The notes below the pieces were generated by a model that was not told the DNA's origin, did not search any database, and worked only from the letters and a program-made list of their open reading frames with translations. From Mesostigma viride (Eukaryota; Streptophyta; Mesostigmatophyceae; Mesostigmatales; Mesostigmataceae): a DNA stretch of 37,500 bases. Within the stretch, counting starts at the first letter, position 1. Every line of letters starts with the position of its first letter. The position numbers were made by a program, and so were the translations under genes. The stretch is taken from positions 82,501-120,000 of the forward strand of contig RPFO01001677.1 of the NCBI GenBank assembly GCA_009746045.1. Direction: 5' to 3'. Below, one piece after another: positions 31,641 to 37,500 of the stretch.

Positions 31641-32351
31641 AACCTGTTAACTCTTTATTCGGAGTGATAGTCAACGACCTATATACTACGGACTACCAAT
31701 AGCTACCGCATATAAAACATGGGCTTTTCATCACGCCCGTCGAGGGCGATGACGGTGACGCTCGTCACCGTCATCGCCCTCGACGGGCCAACATCTAAAC
31801 TCTTCTCTTAATCAACAAAGTATATTACCAATAGCCGCTGCCTATCAAACAGGTTGTATTCATCACGCGCGTGAACGCCCCGTCATCGCCCCGTCATCGC
31901 CCCGTCAGCGCCCCGTCATCGCCCTGCCGAGGGCCAACCTCTTAACTCTTTATTCGGAGTAATAAAAAACGGCCTATATTGTGAATAGCTGCCGCCTATC
32001 AACCAGGTACTTTTCATCACGCCCGTCGAGGGCGATGACGGTGACGGCCGTCACCGTCATCGCCCTCGACGGGCCAACATCTAAACTCTTCTCTTAATCA
32101 ACAAAGTATATTACCAATAGCCGCTGCCTATCAAACAGGTTGTATTCATCACGCGCGTGAACGCCCCGTCATCGCCCCGTCATCGCCCCGTCAGCGCCCC
32201 GTCATCGCCCTGCCGAGGGCCAACCTCTTAACTCTTTATTCGGAGTAATAAAAAACGGCCTATATTGTGAATAGCTGCCGCCTATCAACCAGGTACTTTT
32301 CATCACGCCCGTCGAGGGCGATGACGGTGACGGCCGTCACCGTCATCGCCC
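31641..32351. repeat. Dimeric satellite, about 286-295 bp period, 2.4 copies
   Basis: CTCTTTATTCGGAGT recurs at 31651, 31946 and 32232. Each dimer is made of two diverged half-units of about 143 bp, both with CCAAC...T(A/T)AACTCTT, AATAGC(C/T)GC(C/T)GCCTATCAA, CAGGT and TTCATCACGC. Half A ends in a long GGCGATGAC palindrome. Half B has the 12-bp palindrome TCACGCGCGTGA and then four direct CGCCCCGTCAT repeats (31874-31925, 32160-32212). The second and third dimers are almost identical; the first has diverged in its A half. It stops at 32351 inside a palindrome arm. Confidence 0.92.
32021..32074. repeat. 54-bp perfect palindrome (and relatives)
   Basis: Arms of 27 bp meet at GG|CC with no spacer, containing GGCGATGACGGTGACGG and its complement. 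The homologous copy at 31735-31788 has 26-bp arms and a CT centre; the copy at 32307-32351 keeps only the inner arms. Perfect, spacerless palindromes of this length can extrude as cruciforms. This one has been kept across dimer copies. Confidence 0.95.
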
Positions 32352-32671
32352 AGCCGGCATTGCCATACAAGAAGAAGCTCTCGATCCTAGGTATAGACTA
32401 CCTCGTGTATCATCGTAATTGACAGCATCGAGATCATTCATACCTACCTACAATGGCCAGCTGCAAAAGAAAAATGTCGACCAACAGACAGGACCTGTCG
32501 CCGGGAACCCTGTCGGCATTAAGGGCGAGAGGTGGTTTACTTATCGGTGATTACTGATGCCTGTTGTACACACGGTGCACATGTCTTATTAATTAACTTA
32601 TTAAGTACTAAATTATTATCACGTCTTTTGATTGAGTTAGCCAGCTTTTGCCCATGCACACACATGTCCAC
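32352..32671. other. Non-coding stretch
   Basis: No convincing gene. It contains TATTAATTAACTTATTAAG (about 32586-32605) and scattered AT-rich palindromes. A short ATG frame near 32454 ends quickly. Confidence 0.4.
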
Positions 32672-33062
32672 ATTAATTAATTATATAATTAAACTCGTGC
32701 TTCCACTGGGACATCACGGAGCATTAACCCGGATGGATGGAGGGAGGGAGGGAGGGAGGGAGGGTTTAGGGTGGATGGATGGAGGGAGGGAGGGAGGGAG
32801 GGAGGGAGGGAGGGAGGGAGGGAGGGAGGGAGGGAGGGAGGGAGGGAGGGAGGGAGGGAGGGAGGGAGGGAGGGAGGGAGGGAGGGAGGGAGGGAGGGAG
32901 GGAGGGAGGGAGGGAGGGAGGGAGGGAGGGAGGGAGGAGGGAGGGAGGGAGGGAGGGAGGGAGGGAGGGAGGGAGGGAGGGAGGGAGGGAGGGAGGGAGG
33001 GAGGGAGGGAGGGAGGAGGGAGGGGTGCACGCAATCCTACCGGTCAAAGCTATCTACAAAAC
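32672..33062 (+). repeat. Dispersed repeat B, copy 2, interrupted by (GGGA)n
   Basis: TTAATTAATTA, ACTCGTGCTTCCACTGGGAC, ATCACGGAGCATTAACCC and GGATGGATGG match copy 3 at 34750. After the GGGA expansion the match resumes with GGGGTGCACGCAATCCTACC and GGTCAAAGCTATCTACAAAA (33021-33062 versus 34824-34865). In copy 3 only a short GATGGATCGATGGATG sits where copy 2 has about 290 bp of GGGA repeats. Confidence 0.85.
32740..33024. repeat. (GGGA)n microsatellite
   Basis: About 65-70 GGGA units with a TTTAGGGTGGATGGATGG interruption at 32765-32779 and one GGA slip at about 32936. From 32780 to 33024 the plus strand is pure purine. Runs of three G spaced by one base meet the G-quadruplex rule. The Gly-Arg-Glu open frames on it and the Pro-Ser-Leu frames opposite are by-products. 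Confidence 0.97.
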
Positions 33063-33455
33063 AGTTCTATGTTGATCTCTTTGTGATGGTCGCGACCCTA
33101 GGGGTCTTGGTTGGCATGCCGCCCTCGTTTGAAAACACGTTCCTTCCCCACTGCATGGGGCTTGTTGGCCTCTATGACCTGCACAGTCACGTGTCTATTA
33201 ATTAATCAATAAATTCATGACCATGGGCCCACGTGGCCATGTCCATCATCTTTCTCCAAATCACTTAAAGAGGACTAGCACCCCCATGCATGTCCTCTGC
33301 ACATGCGGAGACGCCAATTCATCAGTTTAAATTTTGTATTCAACTCGTGACACGCCAATTAATTATGGGCAATAGGCTTAGGTATGCGTGCCATGCTTCC
33401 AAGTTCGTTGTCTCTTTTCAGATGAAACATATATGCGTGGCTGTTCTCGCTTTCC
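33063..33455. other. Non-coding stretch before LINE fragment
   Basis: No supported gene. It contains TTAATTAAT tracts at about 33198 and 33356 and a pyrimidine-rich GTTGTCTCTTTTCAG at about 33406-33420 that could be a splice acceptor or chance. The protein-like frame of the LINE fragment begins at its right end. Confidence 0.4.
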
Positions 33456-34211
33456 TTGCGGAGTGTGGGCTCGGCGTACCTTCGTGCTCTTCCCATGGCC
33501 CCCCCATTCGCCTTGGCTCCCAGCCACTACTCGGTGGCGCTCCGGCACCAGCTATTTGCCCCGCAGCCTCTTGTTCCGGCCGGGCGGCCTTGTGGTAGCT
33601 GTGGGCAGCCGCTGGATCCCACGGGGACTCACTACCTTGCCTGCATGGGGGGCCAACAGAATCAGAATTGGTATTTGTATTTGCACACTGTCCTCCTGAC
33701 GGTGGTGCTCGCCATGATTCGGTCGGTTTTCCCCCACGCGAACATCCGGTCCGAGGATGCGGATGGCGCTGCCTTCTATTCCCCCAACCACCGGCCTGAC
33801 ATCGTGGTGCTGGACTTTGAGGGGGGTGGCCGGCATCTGCTTATTGACGTTTCGGTGGCGCGGCCCTTGGCTCTTAGCCACGTGGCTGGGGCCTCCCTCA
33901 CGGCAGGTTACACGGCGGACCGGGCGGAGCGGGCCAAGCTCCTGGCCTACGGCGACGTCGGGCACCATCGTGTGGTGCCCTTTGTCCTGGAGGAGTTTGG
34001 GGCCATGGGGCCCCTGACCTCCGCCTTCTTCAAGGAGTGTTGCCGGCTCCGGGAGGACCGGCTGGACCTGGAGGGCCAGCGGGCCCCATGGTCGGCGCGG
34101 ACCTGGACGTCATATTGGCGTCAGCGCTTGTCGGTGGCGCTGACTCGGGCCATGGCGGACATCATGCTCCGCCGTACGCGGGCTGATTTTGCGGTGCAGC
34201 AGGGCTATTAG
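33456..34211 (+). pseudogene. Retroelement C-terminal fragment with zinc knuckle and RLE-like nuclease
   Basis: Open for 251 codons without a proper start; the first ATG is codon 14. A zinc knuckle is visible, C46-x2-C49-x9-H59-x3-C63 (CGSCGQPLDPTGTHYLAC). It is followed by a nuclease-like motif, RPD at 113-115 and IDVSV with Asp131, spaced as PD-x15-D. CCHC plus PD-x(12-15)-D is the arrangement of restriction-like endonucleases at the C terminus of R2-type and Dualen-type non-LTR elements. The rest (AYGDVGHHRVVPFVLEEFGA, AFFKECCRLREDRLDLEG, ending in TRAMADIMLRRTRADF) fits the end of such polyproteins. The RT domain is missing and the 5' side shifts frame, so it is a remnant. Confidence 0.65.
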
Positions 34212-34468
34212 GTTCCTCCCGTTAGGCGTTTCCATTGGTCTTATCGTACTTCGTAGTATAGAGCTTTGACATGGCTCTGTATATAGGTTTATAGCTGGGC
34301 GTTTGCTTTGGTTTGAGTGATTTCACTCTGCTGTAAGTAATTATATTTTTAATATATATGTTTATGCAACTCCTTTTGAGTTAATTCATTCATTGATTTC
34401 CTTAATTCCTGTCTAACTTGACATGTAGTACTTTTCCTTGAACTATCATTTTCTGTGTGGACGTGCAG

Positions 34469-34725
34469 CCGTTGAGAAGGAGTTCAAGCATCTCCCTGAT
34501 GGCTTCCCCGCTGTCAGCTACGTTGGCCTAGCCTCAACTGGCAAGGTGGCTGGCAAGTTGAAGACCACGGACAAGAACCTCTACTCCCGGGCGTTGCTGC
34601 CTGTAGTGTTGCGAGGCCGCCTTCATCCGGACGCCTGTGCAGCATTTGTTCAATTTTCACGCGCATGGGACTGTGCCTTTTCTGCCCGGGCCTTTACTCA
34701 AGGGTTTATGTATAACTTGTCTTGA
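34469..34725 (+). pseudogene. Exon-like ORF, possibly transposase-derived
   Basis: After a possible acceptor (GTGTGGACGTGCAG, AG at 34467-34468) the frame is open for about 85 residues to TGA 34723: VEKEFKHLPDGFPAVSYVGL, KVAGKLKTTDKNLY, then ALLPVVLRGRLHPDACAAF. The KLKTTD...LLPVVLRG...LHP texture loosely recalls the C-terminal part of large plant/algal DNA transposases, but I would not name a family. No matching upstream exon was found. Confidence 0.3.
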
Positions 34726-34749
34726 AGTCAATGCCTTGCCATCATGGCC

Positions 34750-34865
34750 TTAATTAATTAATTAGACTCGTGCTCCCGTTGGGGAGTCACGGAGCATTAT
34801 TTAACCCCGATGGATCGATGGATGGGTGCAACCAGTCCTACCGGTCTAATCTATCTACAACATCT
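34750..34865 (+). repeat. Dispersed repeat B, copy 3
   Basis: TTAATTAATTAATTAGACTC, CTCCCGTTGGGGAGTCACGG, AGCATTATTTAACCCCGATG, then GATCGATGGATGGGTGC and CCTACCGGTCTAATCTATC. It keeps the CTCCC/GGGAG hairpin and the distal CCTACCGGT segment, so it is the least altered copy. It is followed by a short ATCTATCTAC-type repeat. Confidence 0.85.
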
Positions 34866-35582
34866 ATCTACCATATCTATCTACAAAATCCATCAACATC
34901 AACTCTACCCTACATCATGGCATTGACAAGCCGTGCCTTGTCTCATGGTGTGAATGTCATGCCTTCATCAGCACATCAATTCGAAAACCCATTTTCTTCC
35001 CCTAAAAATTAGTAGGAGATGGAATAATGGTCAGTTTGACCACAAATTTGGCACCAAGGTTCCTTATCAGATTTGGTATGATCCCATGTGGTCAAATTAA
35101 AAATTTGGGATTTGGCAGCATGGAAACATGGTGACATTTGCTAGCATAAAATACCGTATTTTCGGCACTTTCTGGCATGTATGCATGTATCAGAACACCA
35201 AATGACCTCAGTTGGGCCTAGAACTTTGCACATGTTCTAAACACATCCCATACAGCATGCCCACAATAAATTCAGACTGTTTGCATGACAAATAGGTGAC
35301 AAATGCTAGCAAACATAGAACTGCAAATGCAGTTCCTAGTAATTGTTTTTCAAGGGCTTAATCTCATAGTTGCATGTCAATCATTCCAGTTTGGGATATA
35401 TAGTCAGGATCCCAACAACACATCTACATTATACTACTATATTTTATATGACATTGCAGGAAGGCAGACTTAGGGGCACACGCCCATGATACAACGTCAG
35501 CATGTGCACCAATAACACACATGTAACTTACTAGCTAATCATCATAATAAAAAGCACACCTTCCCAACCCACCTACCCAGGG
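34866..35582. other. AT-rich non-coding stretch
   Basis: No supported gene or RNA. It holds AAATTTGG-type words, GCATGTATGCATGTATC near 35177 and a TATATGACATTGCAG acceptor-like site near 35446-35460 with no clear exon after it. Confidence 0.45.
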
Positions 35583-35679
35583 ACCCACACCCACCCAGCC
35601 ACCCAGCCACCCACCCACCCACCCACCCACCCACCCACCCACCCACCACCCACCCACCCACCCACCACCCACCCACCCG
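35583..35679. repeat. (CCCA)n microsatellite
   Basis: About 20 CCCA or CCAC units with small slips (CACCACCC), just upstream of the C/T tract. The minus strand (GGGT)n is G-quadruplex-prone. Confidence 0.93.
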
Positions 35680-35692
35680 TATAACCATGCAC

Positions 35693-36693
35693 GCCCTCCC
35701 TCCCTCTCCTCCCTCCCTCCCTCCCTCCTCCTCCTCCGTCCCCTACTCCCTCCTCCCTCCTACCTCCTCGTCTCTCCCTCCTCTCCTCTCCCTCCCTCCC
35801 TCCCTCCCTCCTCCCTCCCTCCCTCCCCTCCCTCCCTCCCTCCCTCCCTCCCTCCTCCTCCCTCCTCCCTCCCTCCCCCTCTCCCTCCCTCTCCCTCCCT
35901 CCCTCCTCCCTCCCTCCCTCCCTCCTCCCCCTCCCTCCTCCTCTCCTCCCTCCCTCCCTCCTCCCTCCTCCCTCCTCCTCCCTCCTCCCTCCCCCTCCCT
36001 CCCCTCTCCCTCCTCCTCCTCCCTCCTCCCCCCTCCCCCTCTCCCTCCCCTCCCTCCCTCCTCCCTCCCCCTCCCTCCCTCCTCCCTCCCTCCTCTCCCT
36101 CCTCCCTCCCCTCCCTCCTCCCTCCCTCCCTCCCTCCTCCGTCCCTCCCTCCCTCCTCTCCTCCCTCCCTCCCTCCCTCCCTCCTCCCTCCCTCCCTCCC
36201 CTCCTCCCTCCCTCCCTCCTCCGTCCCTCCCTCCCTCCTCCTCCCTCCCCTCCTCCCTCCCTCCTCCCTCCCTCCCTCCCTCCTCCCTCCCTCTCCCTCC
36301 CTCCCTCCCTCCCTCCCCCTCCTCCCTCCTCTCCCTCCCTCCTCCCTCTCCCTCCCTCCTCTCCCTCCTCCCTCTCCTCCCTCCCCTCCCTCCCTCCTCC
36401 TCCCTCTCCTCCCTCCCTCTCCCTCCTCTCCCTCCCCCCTCCCTCCTCCCTCCTCCCTCCTCCTCCCTCCCTCCCTCCCTCCCTCCCTCCCTCCCTCCCT
36501 CCTCCCTCCCTCCTCTCCTCCCTCCCTCCCTCCCTCCTCCCTCCCTCCTCCTCCCTCCTCTCCTCCTCCTCCCTCCTCTCCCTCCCTCCCCCTACCTACC
36601 ACCTACCTCCGTCCCCTCCGTCCCTTCTCCCTCTCCGTCCCTCTCCCTCCCTCCCTCCCTCCCTCTCCCTCCTCCCTCCCTCCTCCCTCCCTC
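35693..36693. repeat. About 1 kb of near-pure homopyrimidine (CCCT/CTC)n
   Basis: Irregular mixture of CCCT, CCT and CTC units. Only a handful of A or G bases occur before 36594; the stretches 35775-36139 and 36224-36593 look completely C/T. This is a polypurine-polypyrimidine tract able in principle to form triplex (H-DNA). The 405-residue Pro/Ser/Leu frame on it is a by-product. It ends where a GC-rich SINE-like body starts, so on the minus strand it is positioned as that element's purine tail. Confidence 0.95.
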
Positions 36694-36900
36694 CCCGCCC
36701 GGCGACGGCAGCGATGGGCCCAGGGGGGGACGGTGCGCTTTGTCTTGTTCGCCGGGTGCGCCGGCGGGGTGCGGGCACTGTCGCGTTTTATTTTTGCCCG
36801 CCCGCCCCAGTCCTTGTCGGAGTGCCTCCTCAGGCCATGGCGGCAGGGTAAGAGTTCTTTTCGCCCGTCGCCGCACGCTTAAACCACTACAACACGCCGG
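36694..36900 (-). mobile_element. Possible SINE-like head and body leading into the purine tract
   Basis: On the minus strand TGTTGTAGTGG (about 36883-36893) matches the Pol III A-box with one difference, followed by TTTAAGCGTGCGG as in a tRNA D-arm. There is no clear B-box. The body is GC-rich (GGCGGGCGGGC, then an AAAATAAAACGCG segment) and passes straight into GGGGAGGGAGGG, the long tract to the left. Head, body and simple-sequence tail in that order is how a SINE is built, but this rests on one weak motif and adjacency. Confidence 0.3.
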
Positions 36901-37500
36901 TTAAAAGCGGGTTACAACGATAGAAACCAGTAGATGCTGCTTCTCTCGCACCCCGGGCACACCTAAGAAATCGGCAGCTAGCCCCGCCCGCAGTACATGC
37001 AGCGGACAATGTTGCTCCCCCCAAGGGAAGTCACAAATCTGCAAGAAATGGCGTAAAAGCGAATAAATCCACGACATACATGGTTGCCCCTGTCAGCGCT
37101 CCTATAAATCTGACTTTTTCGGAAAATTTGCGTGCAACATGGAAACGCAAAATTAACGGAAAACAGACACTCTTTCTGGGAAATGATGTTAGGAATCGTT
37201 AGAAAGTGTGGGGATACGTTGCAAGCGTCTTTATCTGCTCTAGAGGTTACCTTGAAGCCGCACGGGTCGGTGCACTCGAGCCGTGATCATGAGCAAACTG
37301 GCCAGCTGCGTGTTTCCCCTCGTAGCCAATGAATAAATAACAGTTTGCCGCCTTTTTTTTGGCAGAATAAATTTTCTTACGTCAATGCCGATCGAACAAG
37401 AGAAATCCGGGGCCAAATGGCTTCGTGATCCGTGCACAATAAATTTTCAAGCACCATAGCCTTTGACACAACTCAACATGCACCTCGCGCAAATTTCAGT
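36901..37500. other. Non-coding end of window
   Basis: I see no supported gene, RNA or repeat. Frames are short and lack recognisable domains. An AATAAATTTTC word occurs twice (near 37367 and 37440). Confidence 0.4.

Noticed and set aside
32689-33205. Gly-Arg-Glu and Pro-Ser-Leu proteins on both strands
   Set aside because: By-products of (GGGA)n; open in many frames at once.
33552-33968. Minus-strand ORF opposite the RLE fragment
   Set aside because: The plus strand carries the zinc knuckle and PD-D motif; the opposite frame is an antisense shadow.
36694-36900. tRNA gene
   Set aside because: An A-box-like word only; no B-box at the required distance and no cloverleaf.
35687-36904. 405-residue Pro/Ser/Leu-rich ORF and 280-residue Gly/Glu/Arg ORF opposite
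   Set aside because: Both are readings of a C/T tract without stops; no domain, no splice context.

Overview
The window looks like a repeat-rich, gene-poor stretch of a nuclear eukaryotic genome. Evidence is spliceosomal introns with GTAAGT-type donors and pyrimidine-CAG acceptors, non-LTR retrotransposon remnants, tRNA-derived SINE-like pieces, TIR elements and long satellite DNA. The GC-rich satellite next to moderate-GC DNA and the style of the LINE fragments would fit a green alga (possibly volvocine), but that placement is a guess. There is no bacterial-type gene organisation.

Layout. (1) 1-20069 is one tandem array: pure (CCCTCG)n at both visible ends and about 31 copies of a C-rich unit of roughly 611-660 bp. 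Each unit carries its own short (CCCTCG)n run. The middle of the array (about 5552-12334) is nearly uniform and shows a four-unit higher-order period. The right flank is diverse, with a second unit class, mosaics and a truncated unit. (2) 20487-22482 holds broken LINE pieces: the end of a reverse transcriptase ORF followed by ORF1-like pieces. (3) 20266-24915 contains five copies of a small retroelement whose 3' end is a (CTTA)n tail; three have recognisable target-site duplications. They are mixed with tRNA-like SINE pieces and a hairpin-bearing repeat. (4) 25159-25500 is a double minisatellite built on GATAA/TTATC. It lies next to a 1.7-kb element with terminal inverted repeats (25527-27244). 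(5) 27734-30305 (minus strand) is the only convincing gene: five exons that join in frame to give 575 residues, with an Ala/Pro/Lys 11-residue repeat, a globular core and a coiled coil. An exon/intron duplication at its 3' end creates a second possible last exon. (6) 31166-31639 is a fold-back TIR element, followed by a dimeric satellite (31641-32351) that uses one GGCGATGAC motif as a long perfect palindrome in one half-unit and as direct repeats in the other. (7) 32672-34865 holds two copies of an interspersed repeat, one swollen by (GGGA)n, around a fragment of a retroelement with an RLE-like nuclease domain. (8) 35583-36693 is about 1.1 kb of CCCA and almost pure C/T sequence that abuts a SINE-like head.

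Few genes can be said to work together here. The recurrent theme is that microsatellites sit at the ends of, or inside, dispersed elements. This suggests that element tails are the source of much of the simple-sequence DNA.
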